This document shows, piece after piece, positions 41,002 to 54,267 of a stretch of 64,000 nucleotides of DNA. The DNA comes from Candidatus Vallotia laricis (GTDB lineage: Bacteria > Pseudomonadota > Gammaproteobacteria > Burkholderiales > Burkholderiaceae), in contig NZ_CP047399.1 in NCBI RefSeq assembly GCF_020541325.1, forward strand, positions 434,001-498,000, in the 5' to 3' direction. Each line of letters opens with the position of its first letter. Within the stretch, counting starts at the first letter, position 1. Made by a program: the position numbers and the translations under genes. The notes below the pieces were generated by a model that saw only the letters and a list, made by a program, of their open reading frames with translations, did no database searches and had not been told where the DNA came from.

Positions 41002-42255
41002 TTGAAGCTCCCTTATGAATGGCAAATTGGATTGCGCTATACGTGCACCGGAAAACGTTCTTCCGATAATGGATTTATTTCGTTTATTTCTCTAATTTCG
41101 ATGTTGGGAATTGCACTCGGCGTTGCGGCTTTGATTGTGGTGCTGTCTGTAATGAACGGCTTCCAAAAAGAAGTGCGAGATCGGATGTTATCCGTACTAG
41201 CACACATTGAGATTCTCTCACCTTTTGGATCAATTCCAAATTGGAAATTAATTAGTCAAGAGGTTGGCCAAAATCCATCAGTAATTAGCTCAGCTCCGTA
41301 TATCGATATGCAAGCGCTACTTATACAAAAAAATAAGGTCAACGGTGTCATTATACGTGGAATTGATCCTAAGCTAGAGCCGCATGTATCTGATATTAAT
41401 ACTAAGCTAAAAATAGGTCAGATGATCAATCTGCGGCCGACATCGTTTGGTATTATGATCGGCGTTGATCTAGCGAGTGCTCTGGGCGTGACTATGGGCA
41501 GCAAAGTTACTCTAGTATCACCGAATAGTGTCATCACGTCAGAGGACGTGCCTCCCCGATTTAAGCAGTTTACCGTAGTTGGTATATTCGAGTCAGGTCA
41601 TTACGAATTCGATAGAACTCTAGCCCTAGTATCAATTGATGATGCTCTGGCATTATTTCAGTTGAGCGCGCCTACCGGCTTGCGGCTTCGGATTAAGGAT
41701 ATGCAGCGCGCTCCGGAAGTGGCTCAACAACTTACTCGAGCACTATCTAGTCACTTATATATCAGAGATTGGACCCAACAAAATAAAACCTGGTTCTCAG
41801 CAGTAAAAATCGAGAAAAGAATGATGTTTATTATTCTTATGCTGGTCACTGCAGTCGCTACGTTTAACCTCGTCTCATCATTGGTGATGACAGTCACTGA
41901 TAAACAGGCTGACATTGCAATTTTACGAACGCTTGGCGCTCGTCCTGGATCGATTATGAAGATTTTTATAATTCAGGGAACTACTATAGGTTTTGTGGGT
42001 ACTAGCATCGGCATTATGCTTGGCTGTGTCCTTGCCGTTAGTATTCCGTGGCTAGTACCGTTGATCGAGCATGTTTTTAATTTTCAATTTCTTCCGCCAT
42101 CAATATATTTTATCAGTAATCTTCCTAGTAATTTAGTTATAACTGACGTAATCAAGATCGGCATAATATCTTTTGTACTATCTGCTATCGCGACACTATA
42201 TCCGAGCTGGCGAGGAGCTAATGTGCATCCAGCCAAGGCATTACGCTATGAGTAG
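41002..42255 (+). CDS. lolC: Lipoprotein-releasing ABC transporter permease LolC/E
   Basis: LolC/E with LolD extracts lipoproteins from the inner membrane and hands them to LolA. The 417-residue protein has one membrane segment near the N-terminus ([20 protein letters not shown], after ...[10 protein letters not shown]), a large periplasmic domain, and three segments in the C-terminal third. Start is a TTG at 41002 with AAAGGA at 40991-40996. The stop overlaps the lolD start by eight bases. Lipoprotein sorting is thus kept although outer-membrane genes nearby are dead. Confidence 0.93.
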   Translation: MKLPYEWQIGLRYTCTGKRSSDNGFISFISLISMLGIALGVAALIVVLSVMNGFQKEVRDRMLSVLAHIEILSPFGSIPNWKLISQEVGQNPSVISSAPYIDMQALLIQKNKVNGVIIRGIDPKLEPHVSDINTKLKIGQMINLRPTSFGIMIGVDLASALGVTMGSKVTLVSPNSVITSEDVPPRFKQFTVVGIFESGHYEFDRTLALVSIDDALALFQLSAPTGLRLRIKDMQRAPEVAQQLTRALSSHLYIRDWTQQNKTWFSAVKIEKRMMFIILMLVTAVATFNLVSSLVMTVTDKQADIAILRTLGARPGSIMKIFIIQGTTIGFVGTSIGIMLGCVLAVSIPWLVPLIEHVFNFQFLPPSIYFISNLPSNLVITDVIKIGIISFVLSAIATLYPSWRGANVHPAKALRYE

Positions 42256-42952
42256 CACAATAGAAGAACAACAAATCGTTCTAATTTCAACCGGTATATC
42301 AAAGATTTTTATGCAAAATGGCCTGCCGGTACCGGTGCTAACCGACATACAATTACATGTATATAAAGGCGAGAAGCTGGCTATTGTGGGTTCGTCTGGC
42401 TCCGGTAAGAGTACGCTGCTCCATATTCTTGGTGGGCTCGATGAGCCTAGTACGGGAAACGTAGTGCTACTAGATCGACCATTTTCGAGACTGGCGGAGC
42501 GTGAACGTACTGATTTTCGAAATAGTGCCCTGGGATTTGTCTATCAGTTTCATCATCTTTTGCCAGAATTTACAGCGCTGGATAACGTCGCGATGCCGTT
42601 GCGTATCCAGCGAATATCACTCGAGAGTGCGCGTCGTAAGGCATCAATCATACTCGAGCGCGTCGGTATTGGGCATCTTTCAAAACACCGACCCAAAGAG
42701 CTCTCTGGCGGGCAGCGGCAGCGCGTAGCAATCGCACGCGCTTTAGTAACGCAGCCGGCGTGCGTACTGGCAGATGAGATAACTGGCAACCTTGACAGTC
42801 ATGCTGCGGAAATGATATTCCAGCTGATCATAGAGTTATCAAAAACGTTTGAAACAAGCTTCGTGATCGTTACACACGATATCGAATTAGCAGCTCGCTG
42901 CGATCGGGTACTACGCTTGCGAGATGGGGTTCTGCAGAATGAAATAATGTAA
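42248..42952 (+). CDS. lolD: Lipoprotein-releasing ABC transporter ATPase LolD
   Basis: The ATPase subunit drives LolCE. Walker A is GSSGSGKST, the signature is [15 protein letters not shown], and the H-loop is VIVTHD. Walker B reads [11 protein letters not shown]: the catalytic Glu is kept, but the normally invariant proline (DEPT) is isoleucine, an unusual change that need not stop hydrolysis. ATG 42248 (234 residues) overlaps the lolC end as ATGAGTAG, so translation is coupled. The family-specific [16 protein letters not shown] is present. Confidence 0.94.
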   Translation: MSSTIEEQQIVLISTGISKIFMQNGLPVPVLTDIQLHVYKGEKLAIVGSSGSGKSTLLHILGGLDEPSTGNVVLLDRPFSRLAERERTDFRNSALGFVYQFHHLLPEFTALDNVAMPLRIQRISLESARRKASIILERVGIGHLSKHRPKELSGGQRQRVAIARALVTQPACVLADEITGNLDSHAAEMIFQLIIELSKTFETSFVIVTHDIELAARCDRVLRLRDGVLQNEIM

Positions 42953-42959
42953 TATCATT

Positions 42960-43340
42960 ATGCCATTATTGATTGTCTTAATGACAAGCTGATTCGTGTA
43001 GCGTCTCACTAGAAACGAGGTGCTTCAATGTAGATTTATGTAGTTATTATGCAGTAAGGCTAACCCAATAAGTGTTGTCCTCCTGTATTGCTCAAGTCCT
43101 AAAAAAATAAGAATTTTATATGCAAGTAGGTCTTTCACGCTAGAACGCTTGTATATTAAATAAACATATAAGTTATGAGATCCTATCTTTTAGTACGAGA
43201 GTGCTCGCTAAAGCTTGGTATCTAGAATACACGTATGCCCCCATCGGATTCGTAACTAAAATGCATTCCTGAATGATGTGTAGATTAATTTATGTAATAT
43301 AGTGGTTCTGGTATTTGCTTTTTATTCTAGCCGGATGCAT
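42960..43340 (+). pseudogene. tatD: Broken TatD-family metal-dependent DNase
   Basis: The DNA after lolD holds scattered matches to TatD in order and on the same strand. A degenerate start near 42967 reads IDCLNDKLI (compare the family I-D-S-H-C-H-L-N). Near 43115-43145, TATGCAAG-TAGGTCTTTCAC fits Y-A-S-V-G-V-H. At 43193-43240 the frame VRECSLKLGI*NTR matches A-R-E-C-x-K-P-L-V-I-H-T-R. Stops and indels lie between all of them. lolC-lolD-tatD is the Burkholderia order. The 3' part appears deleted. Boundaries are approximate. Confidence 0.7.
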
Positions 43341-43426
43341 GGTTAGAATTTATTTCTAATAGAGCAGTTACCCAAAAAACTTGCGTAATTTAGCGCCTGC
43401 TAAGGGACTGAGAGCGGGGCTACTAA

Positions 43427-45127
<1,701 letters not shown>

Positions 45128-45171
45128 TAAATGTAGCGGCCGAGTGTCGCACCATTAACGATGGTGGGTAG

Positions 45172-46030
45172 GAAGTTAATATCTATGTGATTTCAAAGTC
45201 GAGCTAGATAATCCAATCTTATTGATTTCTATAAACTATGTGATTGAGTCTTGGAGCTAGCGATTGATACCGACGGCTAGTTCAGTAAGATTTTGGCATG
45301 ATGTGCATTCTATTTGTTGATAAGTTAACGTATGATAAAGCTCATTGCAGTTCGGATGAAGCGCTTCGTAGAGTTGTCATAAATCAAGGCTTTCATATTC
45401 TCGGTGAGGTGCGCCGCTAGATTAGCGTACCAGTATCACTAATGTTCATTCAAAGCATAATATTAATGCAGTTACACCAGTTGTCGACGTACTGCAGATG
45501 CCGGAATTCCTATTTCAGTAGACTATTTTTCTAGGATGCGCTTGTTCTGGAAAGGTAGTCAATATCAAACAAGTCAATCTTAGTGCTATATGATATAAAG
45601 AATACAATTGATAAAGAACGTTCAGCAGCTATAGAAACTGAGGAAACTAGGTTGTCGGCAGACAGCTTACTTGCTTACGAAGCGCGGAACTTGCTTCGAT
45701 TATAACAATCTTATCTCCGTATTTATTCATTCTCAATTGTGCGAGAAAGTGGTGTCCGGTCGTATTTGATACAACTCCTCAGTGCAGCTTCCTGGTAGTC
45801 GGGAGACTCAGTCTAGTGGGCAAAGAGAGTTCGGTCCAGTTCTAGTGCGTGCCGCTGTTGTGGTCGACATTTATAGGACTGTTTTTTTGGAGACGCATCT
45901 AGATCTCACGCTGTCGAAATCTGATAGTTTAAATACAGTACTATTATAGTAAATGCATGTATTATTGGAAACGCTAATAACCCTCACCTGTATGTCTAAT
46001 TTATGTCATCTAGAAAAAGATTTCACTTAA
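45172..46030 (+). pseudogene. kdsA: Broken 3-deoxy-8-phosphooctulonate synthase
   Basis: KdsA makes KDO-8-phosphate for the inner core of lipopolysaccharide. The spacer between pyrG and eno is a near full-length but shattered copy. Recognisable pieces in order are CDFKVELDNP...NYVIES, a one-base deletion, then ELAIDT; YDKAHCSSDEALRR; INQGFHILGEVR; VTPVVDVLQMPEFLFQ*TIFLGCA; CSGKVVNIKQ; VVFDTTPQCSFL; SSGQREFGPVLVRAAVVV; ETHLDL; and finally LLETLITL...LEKDFT followed by TAA 46028-46030. At least six frame changes and several stops divide them. The extent, about 860 bases, equals an intact gene. Confidence 0.92.
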
Positions 46031-46109
46031 GTGCAAATAAAGTTTATAACTATTAATATCTCGAATAAATATTATCATAGTTTATGCGTGTTTAATCGCT
46101 ACCCCATAA

Positions 46110-47465
<1,356 letters not shown>

Positions 47466-47518
47466 TTGTCGATCTGATCAAAAGTATTATATTTATACAC
47501 CTACATTTATAGATTATT

Positions 47519-47839
47519 GTGCGGATAGTAAGCGTTATTCTCATTGGACTAATCTCACTAACCCAATTCCCGTTATGGTGTGGCCACAGCAGCTGGTTGC
47601 ATGTGCGCGAGCTGCAGAAGCAGCTCGCAGCACAAAAGAAGAAAAATAATGTCTTGAAAATAAATAATGAGCAAATCGCCGGCGAAGTGCGAGATCTACA
47701 GGGTGGGACTGCTGCAATAGAAGAACGAGCTCGCTATGAGATGGGGATGATTAAGGACGACGAAATTTTCGTGCAGTTTGTATCTCCGAATGCTCTTGAG
47801 TGTGTCGGTACAGTCAACGTTATCAATCATATTCTATGA
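47519..47839 (+). CDS. ftsB: Cell division protein FtsB
   Basis: FtsB is a small bitopic protein that with FtsL and FtsQ activates septal wall synthesis. Of 106 residues, the first 25 form a membrane segment (MRIVSVILIGLISLTQFPLW), then a coiled coil (VRELQKQLAAQKKKNNVLKINNEQ) and the conserved ERARYEMGMIKDDEIFVQ. Translation starts at GTG 47519. It follows eno by 53 bases, as in most beta- and gamma-proteobacteria. Its last residues (SPNALECVGTVNVINHIL) are not conserved. Confidence 0.93.
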   Translation: MRIVSVILIGLISLTQFPLWCGHSSWLHVRELQKQLAAQKKKNNVLKINNEQIAGEVRDLQGGTAAIEERARYEMGMIKDDEIFVQFVSPNALECVGTVNVINHIL

Positions 47840-49327
47840 TATAAACTAGTATTACCAGCTTAGTAGAAAGATTTTAGTATCAGCATATAGCGCGCTAACT
47901 TACTTACAATGCAGTAGTATCTATATATTAATAAGTTGTAGTTCTATAAATGAGCGTTTTGTATACTCTAGACTACTGCTTAATTTTTTATGGCAGCGTT
48001 TCTTTCTTTGGTTGGTGGAAACTATAAGCAGTAAGAAACTCTAGAAACTAGAGTAATAGATAACACCTTTAATAATCTACATCACTGCGTAAGCATTGCA
48101 CTTAATTAGCTTACGGTATATTGTTCCAAGTAAGCATGCTATGCATATATCAATGTCAGTATATACTAAACTTCTTTACAACATGCGGCTCAGGAAATTT
48201 TCACAACAATATTTTGGATTATTTAGTTTCCAATTTCCAAAATGTTAGTTAACATAATGAATGTTGGTTTTTTAAAACTCTGTATAGATAAACTGTGCGT
48301 TATACTGTCTAAACGCACTATCGCGAAAATTAATTATAGCAAAGGTAGAATAATAAATAGGGTAGCATTTCTAAGCTAAAATCTTTTCGTGTTAATATAG
48401 ATTTGTAATACATGAAATAGCATTAGGTGTGTACTATTTTAACCACTTTATTATCCTAAGACTTGCATAAACACATAGCTTATTACTAGTACTGACTACC
48501 GTCATAATCGCGATAGTAACTGTAATATATTTCCACCAGGGTTTCCTTTGCACAGCTTGCGTTGGTAAATATAGTATGCGCTTTTTCTAAGTTTTAGAGC
48601 TTTTATGGCTGAGCTAGTACATTCAAATTAGAAATGAGAGAACTGTCGAGACGTTTTAATTTTTGTGACTACTGCGACAGCGCCTACTAGGAAATAGTAA
48701 TAATATCAGCGCACAAAATCTCGAATATATTTCATGTGGAGATTATCAATTCGGTGATATTGCAAACGCAGGCCCACAATATACTAATCCTCGTGCTTCA
48801 GCTATGCTTCCGAGCTATGTTTCAAATTATTAAACAGATTATCTAGAACATAGCTATATGCGTATATTTATAGTGATACGTGCATACTATTTTGGCTCGA
48901 TCTATTTCGGCAGTTGAAATAAAATAGCATATTCTCTGCAAAAAACATGCAGAGTAGGCTATACTATTTTCTACCGCGTCTTATATATCTGATACTGTTT
49001 GTTTTCTACCTACATAGCATGTATATGACCGGCATGTAATAAAATACTGCGCAGGTGCGTCCGGCCCATACGCACGTAGTCTGCTATATGCGTATATCTT
49101 AATATCAATAAACCAACGACATATATAATAACGAGATTACAAAACGAAACAGACTTATATGTACCTTGTGCGTTTTGTCATAGAGGTGGGCTATTCGGTG
49201 TCCGCTATTTATATATTTAGTTATTACTTTTCGGAAAGCGGGTGATATATTCTACATCACTGTTATATACATCTAAGGTCAATTATAGTGCGTACTGCGA
49301 GTGTTTCAGTAGTGTTTTTGTATCCAG

Positions 49328-49351
49328 GATGCTACACGTATGTGTAGCATC
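49328..49351. repeat. 10-bp perfect inverted repeat, 4-nt loop
   Basis: GATGCTACAC and GTGTAGCATC flank GTAT. It lies in gene-free DNA and is not followed by a T tract on either strand. Confidence 0.75.
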
Positions 49352-49617
49352 AGAATGCTAGCGTGTTGCCTTCAATGTTTAAGTAACTGAACAGTGAAAT
49401 AATCAAAGTATTTACTTGCAGAAATAAGTTGGATGAGTATTGGATATGCGCATGTGATATGACGTCTAGTGTTTACACATATAGTGTAATTCTAATTCTC
49501 ACGCATCTGATAACAGTGCGTCTTGTCAAGTGCATTTGACCAGATTAGACCCACTAAATTTTTTCTACTAATTATTATTTTGCACTCTACATCTACTTAT
49601 TTAACTAAATAGCGTAT

Positions 49618-49650
49618 TTAATCTGGATTATGTAAAATAATCCAGATTAA
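49618..49650. repeat. 14-bp perfect inverted repeat, 5-nt loop
   Basis: TTAATCTGGATTAT at 49618-49631 pairs with ATAATCCAGATTAA at 49637-49650 around GTAAA. No gene is adjacent, and the T/A flanks are too short for a classical terminator. Such a long perfect stem is unlikely by chance in decaying DNA. Confidence 0.85.
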
Positions 49651-49739
49651 TGTTATTAATATGGATTATTTGGTCAGTATAAAACTCGTTATTTAGACAA
49701 TAAATCGATCACATCAATTATTTTGATCTCACGCAGGCT

Positions 49740-50140
49740 ACATGCGTCGTTGAGAATGCGTAATTCCTGTATAGTGCATGATTAGCATATCAGCTAAGAA
49801 AGCCCGTCATCTTAACTACCTACGTCTATCCTGATAAGTGCTGAAATACCTGTCGTATTAGTGATATTAAATACTTAATCAGTGTATCGGTCAAACAATG
49901 ATCGAGTGCTTAAAAGGCTTGGGGGTCCATTGATTGCATTAAGCTTATGCTTGTCATAAGCTACTATAAGCTGCTAAACGTGCTATAAACAATCCCCCCT
50001 ATGAGCAAGTCATAAAGATTATTTATAGCACGTATGAGGTCTAAGTATCTACTGAGATTTTCTTAAACAGAATGAGAAGACGCTCATTCCTAGCCAGTCG
50101 GAACCTATTTTGTGCGATAGGTTTTAGTAGCATAGTGTGT
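49740..50140 (+). pseudogene. Possible remnant of a YciO/Sua5-family gene
   Basis: Upstream of the M50 gene, in the position of yciO in Burkholderia, one frame around 49885-49950 reads IGQTMIECLKGLGGPLIALSLCLS, which resembles the C-terminal part of YciO proteins (x-L-L-x-x-L-G-x-P-L-L-A-S-T-L). Weaker pieces follow: KIIYSTYEV near 50014-50041 for D-L-I-I-D-x-G, and CAIGF before the end. Stops interrupt it. The call depends partly on gene order and is tentative. Confidence 0.4.
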
Positions 50141-50175
50141 GTGTCTGATTAACTATCGGTTATTGCAATAATGTA

Positions 50176-50844
50176 ATGAACTCTTTTGCACAGACCATTT
50201 TGGTTAGCGTGTTGCCTATGTTCTTCGCAATTACATTGCATGAGGCGGCTCATGGCATAGTAGCTTACCGGTGCGGTGACAATACTGCGTACTTAATGGG
50301 TCGTATATCACTAAATCCGATTCGTCATATCGATCTAATAGGTACGATCGTAATTCCAATAATCATATTATTTACGACCAGCGGTGCGTTTATCTTTGGC
50401 TATGCGAAACCGGTACCAATCAATTTGAGCCAATTGCGTAATCCTCGTTGGAATAGCCTCTGGGTTGCGCTCGCTGGTCCATTGTGTAATCTGTTTCAGG
50501 CGATTGTGTGGGCGTTTATTGCGGGAGGACTGTATAGACTTGGCCCCGAAGATCCGCTTTCTATGCGAATAGTGTTAGCCGGTATCGCTGTGAACCTAGT
50601 CTTGGGTTCGCTCAACCTTTTTCCACTGCTTCCGCTGGATGGCGGACGCATAATAGCCTCTATATTGCCCGTGCGTGTTGCCTATCACTTTGCAAAGATC
50701 GAGCCTTATGGATTTTTTATCGTTATAGCACTAGTGATTACACGCGCGCTAGATATATTCTGGATATGTCCATTAGTAAATATGGGTTATAACATTGTGT
50801 ATGGAATTCTGTATCCGGTTATGCTGCTATTTAGCTGCGTCTGA
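50176..50844 (+). CDS. Site-2 protease family (M50) membrane metallopeptidase
   Basis: The protein has 222 residues and about five or six membrane segments. The zinc motif HEAAH is at residues 22-26 in the first segment, and the third ligand is in NLFPLLPLDGGR near residue 155, as in soluble-domain-free rhomboid-like S2P proteins (YdiL/Rv2625c-type minimal M50). No PDZ domain is present, so it is not RseP. Its substrate is unknown. It precedes trpS by 51 bases, the usual order. Confidence 0.9.
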   Translation: MNSFAQTILVSVLPMFFAITLHEAAHGIVAYRCGDNTAYLMGRISLNPIRHIDLIGTIVIPIIILFTTSGAFIFGYAKPVPINLSQLRNPRWNSLWVALAGPLCNLFQAIVWAFIAGGLYRLGPEDPLSMRIVLAGIAVNLVLGSLNLFPLLPLDGGRIIASILPVRVAYHFAKIEPYGFFIVIALVITRALDIFWICPLVNMGYNIVYGILYPVMLLFSCV

Positions 50845-50895
50845 GAGGGTATGGATTAATCTCCGACGATTTTTTACATTCGATCTCTCGATACT

Positions 50896-52098
50896 ATGTT
50901 TCCAGACCGAATCTTCTCCGGTATGCGTCCAACCGGCCCACTGCATCTTGGTCATTACCATGGTGTTTTGAAGAATTGGATCAAACTGCAATCCGAGTAT
51001 CCGTGTTTCTTCTGCGTAGTGGATCTACATGCGCTAACTACACACTATGAAACACCAGATGTAATAGAAAACAATGTATGGGAAGTATTAATTGACTGGC
51101 TTGCTTCTGGGATTGACCCGGCACAGGCTACGTTATTTATTCAGAGCCACGTGCAGGAGCACGCGGAGTTATCGCTAATTTTAGGTATGAGTACGCCACT
51201 TAGCTGGCTCGAGCGGGTGCCTACCTATAAAGAGCAGATTGAGAGGTTACACGACAAGGATCTAGGTACATATGGGTTTTTAGGCTATCCGATACTCATG
51301 GCCGCGGATATTTTACTGTACCGCGCGTCGCTAGTACCGGTAGGTGAAGACCAAGTCCCACATGTAGAAATAACGCGAGAGATTGCGCGCAGATTCAACT
51401 ATTTATATGGGCGCGAGCCGGGCTTTGAGGATAAGGCTAATAAGGCAGCAAGAAAACTTGGTGGAAAACGCTGTAAACTGTACTACGAGTTGCGTAATGC
51501 TTATCAGCAGGAAGGTAATGAAGAAGCACTAGAGCAGGCACGCGCACTACTACAAGAGGCACAAAGCCTATTAATGAGTGACCGTGAGCGTCTATTTGGC
51601 TATCTGGAGGGCTCACGCAAGATTATTCTTGTTGAGCCGCAAGCAATGCTAACTAAGACATCACGAATGCCAGGGATTAACGGGCAGAAGATGTCTAAAT
51701 CGTATAGTAATATAATCGGGCTTCGAGAAGATAGGATTTCGGTAGAAAAAAAGATCCGTAAGATGCCGACTGATTCGGCGCGTGCGCGTCGTAGTGATCC
51801 TGGTGATCCGAACAAATGTCCGGTATGGCAATTGCACCAAGCGTATACAAATCCAGCGACACACGAATGGGTATGGCGCAGTTGCCGGAATGCTGAGACC
51901 GGCTGCTTAGAGTGCAAGCAGCCGGTAATCGATGAGATCTTGCTCGAGCAACAGATGATGCTGGAGCGAGCGCAGAAATATATAGATGATCCGTCACTGC
52001 TACGTGCGATTATTGCGGATGGCTGCGACAAAGCTCGTAAATTAGCTCATGAGACTATGCGAGATGTGCGCGAAGCAATAGGACTTGCATATAGTTAA
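50896..52098 (+). CDS. trpS: Tryptophanyl-tRNA synthetase
   Basis: TrpS charges tRNA-Trp. It is a class I enzyme: the HIGH-equivalent is GPLHLGHYHGV near residue 14, and KMSKS is in GQKMSKSYSN near residue 262. Its 400 residues match the longer beta-proteobacterial form, which carries an insertion rich in KLGGKRCKLYYELRNAYQQ compared with E. coli TrpS. Start ATG 50896. No damage is seen. Confidence 0.96.
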   Translation: MFPDRIFSGMRPTGPLHLGHYHGVLKNWIKLQSEYPCFFCVVDLHALTTHYETPDVIENNVWEVLIDWLASGIDPAQATLFIQSHVQEHAELSLILGMSTPLSWLERVPTYKEQIERLHDKDLGTYGFLGYPILMAADILLYRASLVPVGEDQVPHVEITREIARRFNYLYGREPGFEDKANKAARKLGGKRCKLYYELRNAYQQEGNEEALEQARALLQEAQSLLMSDRERLFGYLEGSRKIILVEPQAMLTKTSRMPGINGQKMSKSYSNIIGLREDRISVEKKIRKMPTDSARARRSDPGDPNKCPVWQLHQAYTNPATHEWVWRSCRNAETGCLECKQPVIDEILLEQQMMLERAQKYIDDPSLLRAIIADGCDKARKLAHETMRDVREAIGLAYS

Positions 52099-52326
52099 TG
52101 GCGATTTGCACTGTTGATAAACCTATAGCGCTATACTCAATGTAGTGCTCTTCGATAGCTAGAATATTTGATAGTTTTAAGATGTGCAAATTTTGCCATC
52201 GCTCTTTAGCGAACCGCAGTAAACATGCGAAACTATAAACGGAGACATATAACAAGATAACGAGATAGATTTGTCCGACCAATCCGCTACAATCCCAGTT
52301 TAACGATTGATTTTTCAGATAGTTTC

Positions 52327-53229
52327 ATGAACCAAGCAATGCAAGCTACGCTAATTAGCGGTAGCATTCCGGCGATTGTTACGCCGATGCTGGAGGACAG
52401 GTCGCTGGATCTTCCAGCGTTTCGCGCGCTGATCGACTGGCATGTCGAGGAGGGCAGTGATGCACTGGTTGTGGTTGGCACGAGCGGCGAATCAGCGACG
52501 CTATCTGTCGAAGAGCATATATTGCTAGTTAAAACGGCAGTTGAGCATGCGGCACGCAGAATCCCGATCATTGCCGGCGCTGGCGGAAACTCCACTGGCG
52601 AAGCGATCGAGTTAACCCAAGCAGCTAAAGATGTAGGAGCCGATGCATCACTGCAGGTCGTGCCCTACTACAACAAGCCTACACAAGAGGGAATATACCG
52701 ACATTTTAGATCTATCGCTGAAGCAGTCGAGTTACCTGTATTTTTGTATAACGTTCCCGGCCGGACTATTGCTGACATGAGCAATGAAACAATCTTACGG
52801 CTTGCCCAGGTACCAGGTATTGCGGGTGTGAAGGATGCGACTGGTAATATTGATCGTGGAGCGAATCTGATCAAGGCAGCACCAGTCAATTTCTCAATTC
52901 TTAGCGGTGATGATCCTACTGCTATTGCACTAATGCTACTAGGTGGGCATGGAAATATCTCGGTTACAGCTAATGTGGTACCGCGAGCGATGAGCGAGCT
53001 ATGTCGCGCTGCAATCTCGGGCGATGCGAAGACCGCTCGGGCAATTCACCTAAAGTTATTATCATTGCATAGAAACTTATTTATAGAGTCAAATCCGATT
53101 CCGGTTAAGTGGGCGTTGCAGCAGATGGAAAAAATTCGTGGAGGTATTCGGTTGCCGCTAACACCGCTTGCGGATCAGCATCATGAAACCGTTCGTGCTG
53201 CGTTGCGCGATGGAGGACAGGTTAGTTAA
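52327..53229 (+). CDS. dapA: 4-hydroxy-tetrahydrodipicolinate synthase
   Basis: DapA condenses pyruvate and aspartate semialdehyde in the lysine and diaminopimelate pathway, needed for peptidoglycan. The Schiff-base lysine is in GVKDATGNI near residue 167, and the tyrosine in FLYNVPGRT near residue 140; [10 protein letters not shown] holds the catalytic threonines. It has 300 residues and is intact. bamC, its usual downstream partner, is a pseudogene here. Retention suggests a cell wall is still made, or lysine is supplied to a host. Confidence 0.96.
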   Translation: MNQAMQATLISGSIPAIVTPMLEDRSLDLPAFRALIDWHVEEGSDALVVVGTSGESATLSVEEHILLVKTAVEHAARRIPIIAGAGGNSTGEAIELTQAAKDVGADASLQVVPYYNKPTQEGIYRHFRSIAEAVELPVFLYNVPGRTIADMSNETILRLAQVPGIAGVKDATGNIDRGANLIKAAPVNFSILSGDDPTAIALMLLGGHGNISVTANVVPRAMSELCRAAISGDAKTARAIHLKLLSLHRNLFIESNPIPVKWALQQMEKIRGGIRLPLTPLADQHHETVRAALRDGGQVS

Positions 53230-53861
53230 CCAAAGTTTTATTAAGTGGGTTATATAAACAAACTAATCGGTATCATTTGCGTGATGAAAAATCTCCTGGA
53301 AATTTTTTGTTTCTCTGCGAGAAGATTGAGAGTAATCGCATATGTAATGACTGTGTTTTCGCTGGTAGGTTGCAATACGTACGGTTAATGATTTTCTTTC
53401 CTTAAATCGAATCGATTATCAGAACACGTTTTCTGTGTCTCAAATTCAAGTGCCGGAGGATCTAAATGCTGCGCCTCTAGACCAGAATTATGCGCGCGCC
53501 GCTTGTGACTAGGGCTCTCGGTAATCAGCTAAGCTCAAAAACAATGTTAGGTAGTTATCTAATTAAAGGCACTCCTACCACGCAAGATTCTTATGAGATC
53601 CACTTAGAGCAGGATAAGACCATCTTTATCTAGTTATAAATGGGGGGGGCACACTAGACGAGCTGTAGCCTCGCCTTAGATCATTTTAGGAAAATGGTGG
53701 TTTTATACAGAAAATAAATTCGCCGGAAATGGGAATTATTGAGACAAATTGAGCCGAAAATTCCGAATAGTTGGTTCCGAAGCTGTATGGCTAAAACACT
53801 GAACTTTATATGTTTATCAGGTCGACGAGATCAGTTCTGTATGCTGGTTGAGCACAGCAAG

Positions 53862-53885
53862 CATGATAATGGTACCATTATCATG
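53862..53885. repeat. 24-bp perfect palindrome inside the bamC remnant
   Basis: CATGATAATGGT and ACCATTATCATG are exact reverse complements joined without a loop. It falls in codons for KHDNGTIIMV of the former protein. Confidence 0.9.
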
Positions 53886-54246
53886 GTATCGCACACAGCC
53901 GAGGAAGAAAAACTAATAAAACAGATTGGACTGGATAAAATATTCCCATACTGGGTCGAACAGCCGCGTGATCGAAATTTAGGGGCGGCTATTTATGCGA
54001 AACTGATGCAAAAAATTTCGGGTTTACTAAAATGCAGGCTCAACAGTTGATCAACGGCGCTCAGCAGATTGCCCCCGAAGGAAAAGATAGCGCCTAATAG
54101 CATAGGCGCCTCAATCTTCCACATAGCTAAGCCTTTTGACTGCGTATGGTTGCGTATTGGCTACATTCTTGAGAACATGTTCTTCGTCATCGACAGACAA
54201 TTAAGCAAGATCGTTTACGCGGAAAGTTGTTATATTATAACAATCT

Positions 54247-54267
54247 AGATATCCCAAGGGGATATCT
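54247..54267. repeat. 9-bp inverted repeat, 3-nt loop
   Basis: AGATATCCC-AAG-GGGATATCT lies near the 3' part of the bamC remnant. A second stem (TTGTTATA/TATAACAA) sits just upstream. No T tract follows. Confidence 0.7.

Larger units (their letters stand above)
47840..49690. other. Gene-free spacer downstream of ftsB
   Basis: About 1.85 kb with stops in all frames and no fragment I can name. In relatives a PHP-domain phosphoesterase gene would precede yciO, but no trace was recognised. Two strong hairpins are present: a 10-bp stem with GTAT loop at 49328-49351 (GATGCTACAC/GTGTAGCATC) and a 14-bp stem with 5-nt loop at 49618-49650. Confidence 0.55.

Noticed and set aside
53739-54050. 103-codon open frame that could be called a hypothetical protein
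   Set aside because: Its translation is a middle section of BamC, and matching BamC sequence continues before and after it in other frames, so it is a pseudogene segment.
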